In this document: positions 18,566 through 27,560 of the stretch, in pieces
Layout: each line of letters starts with the position of its first letter
Numbering within the stretch: position 1 is the stretch's first letter
Assembly (NCBI RefSeq): GCF_031928785.1
Contig: NZ_JARQAL010000008.1
From: Enterococcus_C asini_A
GTDB lineage: Bacteria > Bacillota > Bacilli > Lactobacillales > Enterococcaceae
DNA: 64,000 nt
Strand: one strand, 5' to 3'
Position numbers and translations under genes: made by a program
Notes under the pieces: generated by a model
What the model was told of the DNA's origin: nothing
Seen by the model: only the letters and a program-made list of their open reading frames with translations
The model's database searches: none

Positions 18566-21220
18566 TTAAGGTTTTTTTGTGAAGCCATACATTGCTTCAT
18601 GGGGCTGGTTGGCTAAAAGTTGAACTTTTTCTTGGTTAATCATCACTTGGGTATCCTTTGAAGCTGTGATACGCATTTCACCGTGGCCGATCCAAATGTG
18701 ATAGTCCACACCTAGGCGGGTAATGCGATAACTTAAGGAAGACCAAGCTACAGGTAGGTCTGGTTCAAAGGAAAGCAAATCTTCCCGAATGTCCATGCCG
18801 GCAAAAGTAGTTAAAGGAATAAAGAGAGTTGCCGCCATTACTCCGGCATGAATTCCTTCAGCAGTGGTACCGCCTTGGATGTCGCGATAATCTGAGGAGA
18901 GCGCTTCTTGATACAGTTGCCAAGCCAATTCTTCTTCATCCACCATGGCTGCTAATTGAGCGTGTACCACTCGAGACAAGGTAGAGCCGTGGGAAGTCCG
19001 TTTGAGATAGTAGTGAAGATTGTCGGTTACATAGTTTTCTGGCAAGTCATAGCCTAAGTCTGTTAAGATTTCTTGCACTTGATTTTTTGAGAAATTGTAG
19101 TAAATCATCAAACTATCTGCCTGTTTCGCTACTTTGTAATCGTCGGCGGATTTGCCTTCTGCATTTAAAATGCGATCCATACGATAGACATTGCCGTAAG
19201 TCTTGCGATAATGTTCCCAATCCAAATCTTGTAAGTCAAAATAGCCTTCAAATTGAGCGATAATACCTTTGGGATCAATATCTAAAGCTAACTTATGGCG
19301 AATTTCTTCCATGCGAGTCAGCGTTTCATTGGTGACGCCAGTCTTTTCTTGAAGGGCGGTGAATGATTCGCCAGTGAAGTCAGCTTGGAGGCGCAAGACT
19401 TCGGTAAAGAGCCAAACCACCATCATATTGGTATAAGCGTTGTTTTTCAAGCCGCCTTTTGTAGCGCCTGGATAAGATTCGTGAAATTCATCTGGCCCCA
19501 TCACGCCGCTAATGTCGTAACGACCGGTTTTTTCATCTAGAACTGCAATGCTTTCCCAGAAATGGGCAATTTCTAGTAGCATTTCCAGACCATAGTTTTT
19601 CATAAAGTCCACATCTGCTGTATTGTGGAAATACTGCCACACGTTATAAGCGATGGCTAAGGAGACATGGCGTTGCAAGCGGCTGTGGTCTTCTTTCCAT
19701 TGACCACTAATAGGATTTAGATGGAGCTCTTGGGATTGCTCGCTGCCAGTTAAACCGGATTGCCATGGGAACATAGCGCCAGCAAAACCTGCCTCATGGG
19801 CCGCTTCTTTAGCAGCAGCGAGACGACGGTAGCGATAGAGCAATAGTTCTTTGGCGGTTTCAGGAAAATGCAAGATATAAAAAGGTAAAATAAAGAGTTC
19901 ATCCCAGAAGATGTGTCCGCGATAGGCTTCTCCGTGAAGACCTCTGGCAGTTACCGAAGCATCGAGATTGTGATTGCCATTAGGAGAGGCAGACACAAAG
20001 AGATGGTAAGTGTGGAGGTTTAGGAGTTTTTGGCTCATTAAGTCTCCAGTTACGGTAATGCCTGCTTGTTCCCACAAAGTTTGCCAAGCAGTGCTGGAGC
20101 CTTGAAGTAAGTGATTGAAACTTGGTAGCTCTTCTTGGCTAAATGTCAATGGAGGTAAGGTTTCTTCTTGGCGATACGCATGAACGGTTACGGTTTTTTC
20201 GATTTCTTGCCAATGATCCATGGTAGCTTTTACCGTTAACGATTGTAGCACTTTTTGATCGGTAGTTTCGTTTGTGAGCGTGCTTAGATCTATTGTCGGA
20301 CTAGAAAGCTGAGATTCTTGACAGATTGTGATGTTAGATGCTTTTGTGCGGGCGACTAAAAGTGCGCGAGTTTGGTCAGCAGCTGTTTTTAGCACATCCA
20401 AATGCTGATTAGTCAAGCTACGGTAACGAGCTACATTGTAGTTATAAACCGCACCGTCTGCTTCTGTTACTACAGTGATAGCACCAGAGAAATTCAATGG
20501 TTTAAAGCGGTAGCGCAGACTGTAGGTGTGGACCTGTTCCATACTAACCATCTTCGCAGTTTCAATGGCCAATTGTCGTCCATCGGCTAATGTCACCAAA
20601 GCTTCACTGGTCAATAAGCCATTTTTCAAATTTAAGGAACGTTTTAAGTATTGAAGAGTCTCCTTGGTAAAGGTAACTTTTTGACCATCGATGACTAGAT
20701 AAATTTTTTGCAAATTTGGTGCATTGACAAAGTCTTCATTGGTAATGGTACGGTCGCTCACTTTGGAAGCTGCCTCATTGTAGAGACTAGCGAGGTAAGT
20801 TGCCGGATAACTGTCCTCAGAAATTTCCATTTCTGGAGTAGTCCCTCTAAGACCCATAAAACCATTGCCCACCGTCAGTAGACTTTCCACAGAATATTCA
20901 TCTTTTCCTGGAGTGAAGCCGTAATAATCCAATTGCCAGGGAATAGCTGCGGCAGCCGTTTCAAAATCAGTGTCTGGATTGGTAACAAAGGGTTGATTTA
21001 AGGATTCTGTGAGCCACTGTCCCAGTTCAAAAAAGCCTTCTTCTAACTGTAAAAGCGTAGGGGTCTTTGAATGGATAATTCCCCCTTCTAAAGCCTCTGT
21101 TGCTAGAAAATCCCGTAAGGCTAAGGCCTTTTCTGGATTCGTCCCACTAAAGGAGTGCTCCTGACCATTGGGCAGTGTGACTTGCCAAGTTTGATTCAGA
21201 GTAATCATTGCTAAATTCAT
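18566..21220 (-). CDS. trePP: GH65 phosphorylase, probable trehalose-6-phosphate phosphorylase
   Basis: From the ATG at 21220 the protein has 884 residues. The GH65 (alpha/alpha)6 core carries the general acid Glu in ISGVMGPDEFHESYPG, plus RGLHGEAYRGHIFWDE. The substrate is inferred from context: pgmB downstream, TreR-type repressor and a divergent trehalose PTS, the same logic as trehalose-6-P phosphorylase of Lactococcus lactis. Maltose or kojibiose phosphorylase activity cannot be excluded. The start is uncertain: the frame continues upstream to an ATG at 21316, but the promoter -10 ends at 21325, leaving almost no leader, and no Shine-Dalgarno lies directly before 21220. An extra ~100-residue N-terminal region precedes the usual GH65 start. 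Confidence 0.8.
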   Translation of the reverse strand: MNLAMITLNQTWQVTLPNGQEHSFSGTNPEKALALRDFLATEALEGGIIHSKTPTLLQLEEGFFELGQWLTESLNQPFVTNPDTDFETAAAAIPWQLDYYGFTPGKDEYSVESLLTVGNGFMGLRGTTPEMEISEDSYPATYLASLYNEAASKVSDRTITNEDFVNAPNLQKIYLVIDGQKVTFTKETLQYLKRSLNLKNGLLTSEALVTLADGRQLAIETAKMVSMEQVHTYSLRYRFKPLNFSGAITVVTEADGAVYNYNVARYRSLTNQHLDVLKTAADQTRALLVARTKASNITICQESQLSSPTIDLSTLTNETTDQKVLQSLTVKATMDHWQEIEKTVTVHAYRQEETLPPLTFSQEELPSFNHLLQGSSTAWQTLWEQAGITVTGDLMSQKLLNLHTYHLFVSASPNGNHNLDASVTARGLHGEAYRGHIFWDELFILPFYILHFPETAKELLLYRYRRLAAAKEAAHEAGFAGAMFPWQSGLTGSEQSQELHLNPISGQWKEDHSRLQRHVSLAIAYNVWQYFHNTADVDFMKNYGLEMLLEIAHFWESIAVLDEKTGRYDISGVMGPDEFHESYPGATKGGLKNNAYTNMMVVWLFTEVLRLQADFTGESFTALQEKTGVTNETLTRMEEIRHKLALDIDPKGIIAQFEGYFDLQDLDWEHYRKTYGNVYRMDRILNAEGKSADDYKVAKQADSLMIYYNFSKNQVQEILTDLGYDLPENYVTDNLHYYLKRTSHGSTLSRVVHAQLAAMVDEEELAWQLYQEALSSDYRDIQGGTTAEGIHAGVMAATLFIPLTTFAGMDIREDLLSFEPDLPVAWSSLSYRITRLGVDYHIWIGHGEMRITASKDTQVMINQEKVQLLANQPHEAMYGFTKKP

Positions 21221-21231
21221 TGTGTGTTTTC

Positions 21232-21270
21232 GAAAACTCATCAGACAAAAAACAGCCGAAATGAGTTTTC
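21232..21270 (-). promoter_or_regulatory. Hairpin in the leader of the GH65 operon
   Basis: Perfect 10-bp inverted repeat (GAAAACTCAT and ATGAGTTTTC) with a 19-base loop. It lies between a good Shine-Dalgarno (AAAGGAG, complement of about 21277-21283) and the ATG at 21220; folding it would bring the two to roughly 16 bases apart. Confidence 0.4.
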
Positions 21271-21324
21271 TGCTTCTCCTTTCTGAATGGAAAGCTAAGG
21301 TTACTTGTCTATACATGCAAATTA

Positions 21325-21353
21325 ATTATAACGGAACTTGACACCGATTTCAA
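21325..21353 (-). promoter_or_regulatory. Promoter of the GH65-pgmB-treR operon with TreR-like site
   Basis: On the minus strand TTGAAA (21348-21353) and TATAAT (21325-21330) are 17 bp apart. The sequence CTTGTCTATACATG at 21304-21317, near the start point, resembles the TTGTATATACAA operator of TreR. Confidence 0.65.
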
Positions 21354-21508
21354 TTGTTATGGATTATTTTCGCAAAAAAATAGTCCTTCAAAAAAATTGT
21401 AAAAATATTTTTCTTAACTTTTGGAACGCTTTATAGGAAAGGCTTTTTCGTCCACTATGCTTCTAAGGGAAAAGCGAGGATAAAAAATAAGAATCGAATG
21501 TAAAACGC

Positions 21509-21537
21509 TTGCATAAAGTGGCGTGAAAAGGTATCAT
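21509..21537 (+). promoter_or_regulatory. Promoter of the trehalose PTS gene
   Basis: TTGCAT (21509-21514) and TATCAT (21532-21537) with a 17-bp spacer. A cre-like AAACGCTTGCA overlaps the -35, and a TreR-like CTATATATACAAG follows at 21553-21565, so glucose repression and TreR control are both plausible. Confidence 0.6.
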
Positions 21538-21599
21538 GAAGTTATATCTGACCTATATATACAAGTTGTTGTTTTTTGAAAAGAAAGGGGTTCAAGCTT

Positions 21600-23600
21600 A
21601 TGGGGAAGTATCAAGATGATGCAAAGCAGTTGTTGGCAGACATCGGTGGGAAGGAAAATATCGCAGCCGTCACCCACTGTGCTACGCGCATGCGTTTTGT
21701 CTTAAATGATCAAGACAAAGCCAACGAAAAGGCAATTGAAAACATACCCAGTGTTAAGGGGATGTTTACCAATGCGGGGCAATTTCAAGTAATTATCGGC
21801 AATGACGTGGCCTCATTTTACAATGATTTTACGGCAGTTTCCGGTATTGAAGGGGTCTCAAAAGAACAAAGCAAAGCTGTAGCCAAGCAAAACCAGAACA
21901 TCGTGCAACGAATTATTGGTGTTCTAGCCGAAATTTTTACACCATTGTTACCAGCTATTATTGTCGGTGGTTTGATGCTTGGGTTCCGCAACTTTTTGGA
22001 AGGGGTTCCTTTAGAATTTTTAGGAGGTCAGACCATTACCGAAAGTTCTGTCTTTTGGAATGGTGTGAATGGCTTTTTATGGTTACCCTGTGAAGCCATA
22101 TTCCACTTCTTACCTGTAGGGATTACCTGGTCTATCACTCGAAAAATGGGCACCACTCAAATTCTGGGGATTGTCTTAGGGATTACCTTAGTTTCGCCTC
22201 AATTGTTGAACGCTTATGCAGTAAATGGGACCAGTGCAGCGGATATTACGGCAAATTGGACTTGGGATTTTGGCTTTTTCACCATTGAGAAAATCGGGTA
22301 CCAAGCCCAAGTAATTCCCGCTATGTTAGCCGGTTTCTTACTGGTTTACTTGGAAAAATTCTTTAGAAAGCACATTCCAGAAGCGGTTTCGATGATTTTT
22401 GTGCCATTGTTCTCCTTATTGCCAACGATTTTAGCCGCCCATATGATTTTAGGTCCAATTGGTTGGCAAATCGGTTCGGGCATTTCCTATGTAGTAAATG
22501 CTGGTTTAACTTCTTCATTCCGTTGGTTGTTCAGTCTGGTCTTTGGTGGGCTTTATGCGCCATTAGTAATTACCGGATTACACCACACGACGTTAGCCAT
22601 TGATAGCCAGTTGGTGGCAGACTTTGGTTCGACTAACTTGTGGCCAATGATTATGTTGTCAAATATTGCCCAAGGGACAGCTGTATTAGCAGTTTATTTC
22701 CAACACCGTGGCAATAAAAAAGAAGAACAAATCTCAGTTCCTGCAACGATTTCTGCTTATTTAGGGGTAACAGAACCGGCGATGTTTGGGATTAACTTGA
22801 AATACGTCTACCCATTTGTGGCAGCCATGGTTGGTTCAGCCATTGGGGGGATGCTGATTACAATTACCAACACTCGAGCACTAGGAATTGGTGTCGGTGG
22901 ATTGCCAGGGTTCTTATCTTTTAAAATCAATGATTATCCTATGGTCTTTATCTCTATGTTAGTAACGATTGTCATTACTTTTATCATGACCTATGTTTTT
23001 CGGAAGGTCAAAGCCTTGAATAAATTAGAACCAGAATTTGATGAAGGTAGCTTAGCTATGGCTACAGCTGGTGGTGCAGCGGTGTCTGTAATGGATACTA
23101 AAGATGCAGCAACTGCCACAGCGACTCCAGATTTGGTAACAGAAGAAGCAATCTACGCCCCAGTAGAAGGGGAAGTTATTCTAATTGGAGAAGTAAACGA
23201 CCCAGTCTTTTCTCAAAAAATGATGGGAGATGGCTTTGCTGTGCGACCTAAAGCGCAAGAAATCTATGCGCCGATAGCAGGAAAAATCACCAGTATCTTT
23301 GAAACGAAACACGCTATTGGCATTTTGACGCCAGCTGGTGCGGAAGTTCTAGTTCATATGGGCTTAGATACGGTGGAACTAAAAGGGGCACCTTTTGACA
23401 TTAAAGTGCAAGAAGGGGATTCGGTTACTGAAAAAACCTTACTTGCAGTGATGGACGTAACAGCGGTAAAAGCTGCCGGTAAAGAAACAGATGTGGTAGT
23501 GGTCTTTACCAACCGAGAAAGAATTGCCGGCCTTACCTTGGATCAAACAGGTGAGATCAGTGAACAAGCTTTAATTGGACATGTGATGGTGAAAGAATAA
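21600..23600 (+). CDS. treP: PTS trehalose-type EIIBCA permease
   Basis: The 666-residue protein has the EIIB-EIIC-EIIA order: phosphocysteine C27 (THCATRMRF), an EIIC membrane part (about 105-475) with HHTTLAIDSQL and GVTEPAMFGI, and a C-terminal EIIA of the glucose class with phospho-His in VLVHMGLDTVEL. It imports and phosphorylates a disaccharide, most likely trehalose, feeding the divergent phosphorylase. The ATG at 21600 follows AAAGGGG; an in-frame TTG at 21576 is rejected. Confidence 0.88.
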   Translation: MGKYQDDAKQLLADIGGKENIAAVTHCATRMRFVLNDQDKANEKAIENIPSVKGMFTNAGQFQVIIGNDVASFYNDFTAVSGIEGVSKEQSKAVAKQNQNIVQRIIGVLAEIFTPLLPAIIVGGLMLGFRNFLEGVPLEFLGGQTITESSVFWNGVNGFLWLPCEAIFHFLPVGITWSITRKMGTTQILGIVLGITLVSPQLLNAYAVNGTSAADITANWTWDFGFFTIEKIGYQAQVIPAMLAGFLLVYLEKFFRKHIPEAVSMIFVPLFSLLPTILAAHMILGPIGWQIGSGISYVVNAGLTSSFRWLFSLVFGGLYAPLVITGLHHTTLAIDSQLVADFGSTNLWPMIMLSNIAQGTAVLAVYFQHRGNKKEEQISVPATISAYLGVTEPAMFGINLKYVYPFVAAMVGSAIGGMLITITNTRALGIGVGGLPGFLSFKINDYPMVFISMLVTIVITFIMTYVFRKVKALNKLEPEFDEGSLAMATAGGAAVSVMDTKDAATATATPDLVTEEAIYAPVEGEVILIGEVNDPVFSQKMMGDGFAVRPKAQEIYAPIAGKITSIFETKHAIGILTPAGAEVLVHMGLDTVELKGAPFDIKVQEGDSVTEKTLLAVMDVTAVKAAGKETDVVVVFTNRERIAGLTLDQTGEISEQALIGHVMVKE

Positions 23601-23610
23601 AGAAAAACTT

Positions 23611-23655
23611 TAAAAGCACGACTAAGCGGTTTTTAAGACGCTTAGTCGTGCTTTT
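23611..23655. terminator. Bidirectional terminator between treP and the GIY-YIG gene
   Basis: AAAAGCACGACTAAGCG pairs with CGCTTAGTCGTGCTTTT. The right arm encodes the last codons of the opposing gene. Confidence 0.85.
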
Positions 23656-24565
23656 TACTCTGCTCAAAATAATTCAATAAAATCAATAAGGGATCAATAG
23701 CGGTTTTCGTCAGTTTTGGCGCTTGGGCTAATGGCTCTGCGGTAAAAACTTCCGGGGCTTTGATTGGTAGAATACTCGTGGCTACCAACTCGCCGAAGCT
23801 AACTTGATAGAGTTTCTTACGTCTAGTAGATAAGGGCAAACTTAAGAGTTGCGTTGGGATTTGACGAAAGTGCTGGATTCTTTTTTGTTGTCGATGAAAA
23901 TAACCTGCCATCTCAGCTAGTTCTTGTAATTGCTGGGCGGATTCAAAGTTTAACTGCTGGGCAAAACTTTCTATGCGCTGGTCTAATAAAGCGAAAAGGT
24001 CGGTTTCTGCTCCTTTAAAAAAAGCTTGAATCGCCTGTGTTTTCTCTGCCAAAGGACGCTTTGTCATCGCTGGCAATTGGCGAGCTATGGTTAAATGAGT
24101 TACATAATTTACGTTGGGCAAAAGATAGGTATCTGTTAACAATTGAATCAAGTGAGGCAATTGTTTGTATTGGCGAAAAGGGCCGAAAACTAGTGCTGTA
24201 GGGTCAGCTATAGCCGGTTCTGTGGTTTCAACGGTCAAGATTCCACCTTGATAGAGCACATAAGCGTAATTCTGCTGGGCGTTCATCACTCGGTTGTAAT
24301 AAGGATGGTATTTTTGAATCAGCTGACATTCCAATAAAAGAGCATCCAGTTCGGTGTCCACAGTGTGAATTTCTAAATCATGGATATTAAACACCATCCG
24401 CTGCACTTTTTTAGAGTGTTGGGCGTTGTGGTGAAAGTACGAACGCACCCGATTCTTTAGATTTTTGGCTTTGCCTACATAAAAAATGTCTCCGTGGGCA
24501 TCTTTCATCAAGTAAATTCCCGGCTTTTCCGGTAAATCTCGGAGTTTTTCTTGTAATGTCTTCAT
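23642..24565 (-). CDS. GIY-YIG nuclease, UvrC N-half-like (Cho-type)
   Basis: The 307-residue protein starts with MKTLQEKLRDLPEKPGIYLMKD...IFYVGKAKNLKNRVRSYF, a UvrC-type GIY-YIG catalytic domain (about 1-95). A UVR-like segment FESAQQLQELAEMAGYF follows near 225. The UvrC C-terminal RNase H-like and HhH domains are absent, as in E. coli Cho and related short nucleases. A longer frame to 24610 adds a hydrophobic stretch not seen in the family, so the ATG at 24565 is preferred although its Shine-Dalgarno is weak. A role in excision-type repair is inferred. Confidence 0.78.
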   Translation of the reverse strand: MKTLQEKLRDLPEKPGIYLMKDAHGDIFYVGKAKNLKNRVRSYFHHNAQHSKKVQRMVFNIHDLEIHTVDTELDALLLECQLIQKYHPYYNRVMNAQQNYAYVLYQGGILTVETTEPAIADPTALVFGPFRQYKQLPHLIQLLTDTYLLPNVNYVTHLTIARQLPAMTKRPLAEKTQAIQAFFKGAETDLFALLDQRIESFAQQLNFESAQQLQELAEMAGYFHRQQKRIQHFRQIPTQLLSLPLSTRRKKLYQVSFGELVATSILPIKAPEVFTAEPLAQAPKLTKTAIDPLLILLNYFEQSKKHD

Positions 24566-24619
24566 GGATGAAAAGTAACAGAAAATAAGAGAGAACTCAA
24601 GAAAAAGCAAAGTTTGTTA

Positions 24620-24653
24620 AGAAAAACACCATAGCTCTTGGGCTACGGTGTTC
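24620..24653 (-). terminator. Terminator after hsp20
   Basis: Hairpin AACACCATAGC / GCTACGGTGTT (one mismatch-wobble) followed by T on the minus strand. Confidence 0.7.
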
Positions 24654-24667
24654 CTCAATCGTTTTTC

Positions 24668-25093
24668 TCAATCAATGGGAATCGTCTTTCCGGGCTGTTG
24701 CTCCAAAGTTTTCTTTGGTAAAACTAAATGTAAGACGCCATTTTCAAAAGTAGCTTTAATCTGATCTTCGTCAATGTCTTTCATAGTAAAGGAACGTTGG
24801 TAGCTACTGGTAGAACGTTCTCGACGCAAATAACGACCTTCTTCGTCTTTTTCTTCGGTTTGCTTTTCTTGAAGAGCTTCAATAGATAAGACTTCATCCC
24901 CATAGTGTAAAGTAATGTTCTCTTTGGCGATGCCGGGAAGATCCGCTTTGATTTCGTAACGGTCGGGGTATTCTTTAATGTCGGTTGCAATTTGCCGGTC
25001 TTGCCAAAAATTATTCATCAGTTTGCCCACTAAGTCTTCGCCATTTGCTCGTAATGCATGAAGATCATCGAAATCTGGAATTAAGTTTGCCAT
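24668..25093 (-). CDS. Hsp20 small heat-shock protein
   Basis: The 141-residue protein has an alpha-crystallin domain (about 35-135): KEYPDRYEIKADLPGIAKENITLHY, then FENGVLHLVLPKK with the conserved GxLxxxxPK motif, and a C-terminal IPID tail resembling the I-x-I anchor. Such proteins hold unfolded clients as ATP-independent chaperones. No CIRCE or CtsR heptad was recognised upstream. Confidence 0.92.
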   Translation of the reverse strand: MANLIPDFDDLHALRANGEDLVGKLMNNFWQDRQIATDIKEYPDRYEIKADLPGIAKENITLHYGDEVLSIEALQEKQTEEKDEEGRYLRRERSTSSYQRSFTMKDIDEDQIKATFENGVLHLVLPKKTLEQQPGKTIPID

Positions 25094-25270
25094 GAAATCA
25101 ACCCGCTTTCGTTTTTGATACTTTATTGTAGGCCTCCAAGAGCAGAAATTGCAATTGATTTGGACCTTTTTGAAAGTGGTAGGGCTGCTATTATAGAGTA
25201 AAAAATGCCAGATTGGTGAGTTTATGATAAAATCATAGCAACGATTTTTTTGTTAAGGGGAGGTGAAAGG

Positions 25271-26122
25271 ATGGAAATCATCGAGAAAGCTCCGGCTAAG
25301 ATTAATCTGGGGTTGGATGTCTTATATAAGCGAGAAGACGGGTATCATGAGCTGGCAATGGTCATGGCTAGCGTGGATTTGGTGGATCGTTTGACGCTGA
25401 CTAGTCTTGCAGAAGATCACATCCAAATCGAAACAAACCGCGCCTTTCTCCCGGTAGATCGGCGGAACAATGTCTACCAAGCAGCGGAAATGTTAAAACG
25501 CCGCTACGGTATCACTCAAGGGATTAAGATTGATATTCAAAAACAAATTCCTGTGGCAGCAGGTCTCGGTGGTGGGAGTTCTGATACAGCAGCGGCCCTG
25601 CGAGGTATGAATAAGCTGTGGCAGTTGAATCTCTCTTTGAAAGAATTGGTAGCCATTGGCGTGGAGATTGGTACCGATGTTCCTTATTGTTTGTATGGGC
25701 ATACGGCTTATATTACCGGAAAAGGGGAACAAGTAACGCCGATTACGGCTATGCCATCCTGTTGGGTGGTTTTGGTGAAGCCTAAAATCAGTGTTTCCAC
25801 CCGCACAGTCTTTCCTGAAGTGAAGGTGGACAAGATTCATCACCCGGATATTTTAGGCTTAAAAGAAGCGATTGAAGCCAAAGACTATGAAGCAATGCTG
25901 AGTAAAATGGGCAATAGTTTGGAAGACATTACGATTGCACGCCATCCGATTATTCAGCAAATTAAAGACCGAATGTTGAAATATGGCGCGGATACCGCGT
26001 TAATGAGTGGCAGTGGTCCCACAGTCTTTGCTCTTTGCCACAAACAATCTCGCGCTCAACGGGTTTATAATGCGTTGAAAGGGTTTTGTGAGGAAGTCTA
26101 CTTGGTGCGAACCTTGCAGTGA
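25271..26122 (+). CDS. ispE: 4-diphosphocytidyl-2-C-methyl-D-erythritol kinase
   Basis: The 283-residue GHMP kinase begins MEIIEKAPAKINLGLDVL and has the ATP-binding motif VAAGLGGGSSDTAAAL near residue 95 and the C-terminal MSGSGPTVFAL. In the non-mevalonate isoprenoid route it phosphorylates CDP-methylerythritol; many enterococci keep the gene while using the mevalonate route, so its role here may differ. GGGGAGG precedes the ATG. Confidence 0.9.
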   Translation: MEIIEKAPAKINLGLDVLYKREDGYHELAMVMASVDLVDRLTLTSLAEDHIQIETNRAFLPVDRRNNVYQAAEMLKRRYGITQGIKIDIQKQIPVAAGLGGGSSDTAAALRGMNKLWQLNLSLKELVAIGVEIGTDVPYCLYGHTAYITGKGEQVTPITAMPSCWVVLVKPKISVSTRTVFPEVKVDKIHHPDILGLKEAIEAKDYEAMLSKMGNSLEDITIARHPIIQQIKDRMLKYGADTALMSGSGPTVFALCHKQSRAQRVYNALKGFCEEVYLVRTLQ

Positions 26123-26142
26123 CTGGAACTAAAGATATCAGG

Positions 26143-26183
26143 AAGAAGCCTAGAATTGGTACTATACCAACTCTAGGCTTCTT
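26143..26183. terminator. Bidirectional terminator between ispE and the LacI-family gene
   Basis: AAGAAGCCTAGAATTGGTA pairs with TACCAACTCTAGGCTTCTT (one wobble), flanked by T runs. Confidence 0.85.
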
Positions 26184-26208
26184 TGATTTTTGTTAATGAT
26201 TATAGGGT

Positions 26209-27189
26209 TCATAAAGTTGTTTTTCTCTCAATCATGGTTGCTGATACGACATTTTCGTGAGGAATATAAGATTCTAAGGAATTGATTGCAATAGTTGCCA
26301 TCAAAGGAATATTTTGATCGATTGAAGTAATCGGATAGATAGCGTAATTTGATACAGGAGAATTATCATACCCAATTATTTCAGTTTCTTGAGGTATTTT
26401 AAGTCCACGCTTAATGCAATCGCGTTGAAGAATATTAGCAATATCGTCGTTGGAACAAAAGACACCTAATTTTTTTCCAGGATATTTTTTGATTATATTA
26501 TCCATAATAGAAGAAATGGCTATTGTAGCAGTTTCAGAATAAGGATCAGTCAAATCCTCGTTGATAATAATTTCGTAAAGCTTATTTCGAACGGCGAATT
26601 CAAAGCCAACAATTCGTTTAAAGGAAGGCCAGTCTTCATGGTATCCATTGTTTAGATGGATAAATACTTCACAGCCGTCAGCCATCAATTTATCTCCTGC
26701 AAGCTTTCCACCGGTGTAATTATCATTATTGATTTGACAATAGTTTCCTCCAGATCTTTCAATAGAGATAATTGGAACATCCAGTTTTTCAATTTCATCT
26801 GGGCTCAGAATATGGCTCAACAAAATAATCCCTTTTACTCGATAGGATTTTAGCATCTCAATCATATTCAGTTCTTCTTCTTTGGTATCACGAGAGGTAT
26901 AGACAATAAAGCTGTAGTCTTTTTCTTCTCCGAGTTTAATCAATTGATTCAGTAATTCAGTGTAAAAGCTAAGATGTAGTTGTGGAAAGATAACACCGAC
27001 TAGGTTTGATTTACCAGTTACTAGTATTCTAGCTACATTGTCTTGGCTATAGTTCAATTCTTTGATAGCAGCTTGGATTTTGTCTTTCGTCTTAGGTGAT
27101 AAAAGCTCGGGCTTATTAAAATATCTGGAGACTGTTGCAATAGAAACTCCGCTTTTTTCTGCAATTTCTTTAATTCCCACTTTATCCAT
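26209..27189 (-). CDS. LacI-family regulator of the fructan/difructose operon
   Basis: The 326-residue protein has an N-terminal LacI helix-turn-helix (VGIKEIAEKSGVSIATVSRYFN) with the hinge, then a periplasmic-binding-type effector domain (VIFPQLHLSFYTELLNQL...GYDNSPVSNYAIYPITSIDQN). It is divergent from the sugar operon with a 371-base gap holding a perfect palindrome, so it probably represses that operon and itself. The effector is probably an imported fructose oligosaccharide or its product. GAGGG precedes the ATG. The gene is A+T-rich like the operon. Confidence 0.85.
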   Translation of the reverse strand: MDKVGIKEIAEKSGVSIATVSRYFNKPELLSPKTKDKIQAAIKELNYSQDNVARILVTGKSNLVGVIFPQLHLSFYTELLNQLIKLGEEKDYSFIVYTSRDTKEEELNMIEMLKSYRVKGIILLSHILSPDEIEKLDVPIISIERSGGNYCQINNDNYTGGKLAGDKLMADGCEVFIHLNNGYHEDWPSFKRIVGFEFAVRNKLYEIIINEDLTDPYSETATIAISSIMDNIIKKYPGKKLGVFCSNDDIANILQRDCIKRGLKIPQETEIIGYDNSPVSNYAIYPITSIDQNIPLMATIAINSLESYIPHENVVSATMIERKTTL

Positions 27190-27308
27190 AATTATGGTCC
27201 CTCATTGACTAACTTCCTTAAGTATATTGAGATAATATATTTCATTTCGATAATTCTATCATACAATGGTAGTAATCTTACTTCAAGTAAAATGAAAAAA
27301 ATAATCAT

Positions 27309-27332
27309 AAAATGAAAAAATGTTTTCATTTT
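27309..27332. promoter_or_regulatory. Perfect palindromic operator candidate
   Basis: Arms AAAATGAAAA and TTTTCATTTT around a 4-base centre AATG; a further copy of the half-site lies just upstream near 27289-27298. It is centrally placed in the 371-base gap between the LacI gene and the sugar operon. Confidence 0.5.
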
Positions 27333-27424
27333 ATATTTTTAGTTCTTTTGTTCTTTTTATATAAATAAATAGCTCAATTTGTAGATAATAAAAAAGATTA
27401 AATGCAAAAATATGATGAAAACGA

Positions 27425-27453
27425 TTGACATTAAAAGTTTCATAATTTATACT
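27425..27453 (+). promoter_or_regulatory. Promoter of the fructan/difructose operon
   Basis: TTGACA (27425-27430) and TATACT (27448-27453) with a 17-bp spacer. TGAAAACG at 27416-27423 is the left half of a cre-like sequence overlapping the -35. Nothing else coding is seen in 27190-27560. Confidence 0.75.
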
Positions 27454-27560
27454 AACGATGTGAAATGGCTTACAAATGTAAAATGAGTTTATGTGAGCAA
27501 GGGAAAGAATAAAGGTCGTCGTTGCATATGGAGAAGTTCATAAGAAAGGGAGCGCAAAAG

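Noticed and set aside
21221..21316. N-terminal 32-residue extension of the GH65 protein as certain coding sequence
   Set aside because: The predicted promoter start is only about two bases upstream and the extension does not resemble the family; kept only as a finding.
27380..27430. A full CcpA cre site before the fructan operon
   Set aside because: Only the left half (TGAAAACG) fits; the right half has three mismatches, so it is mentioned as cre-like only.
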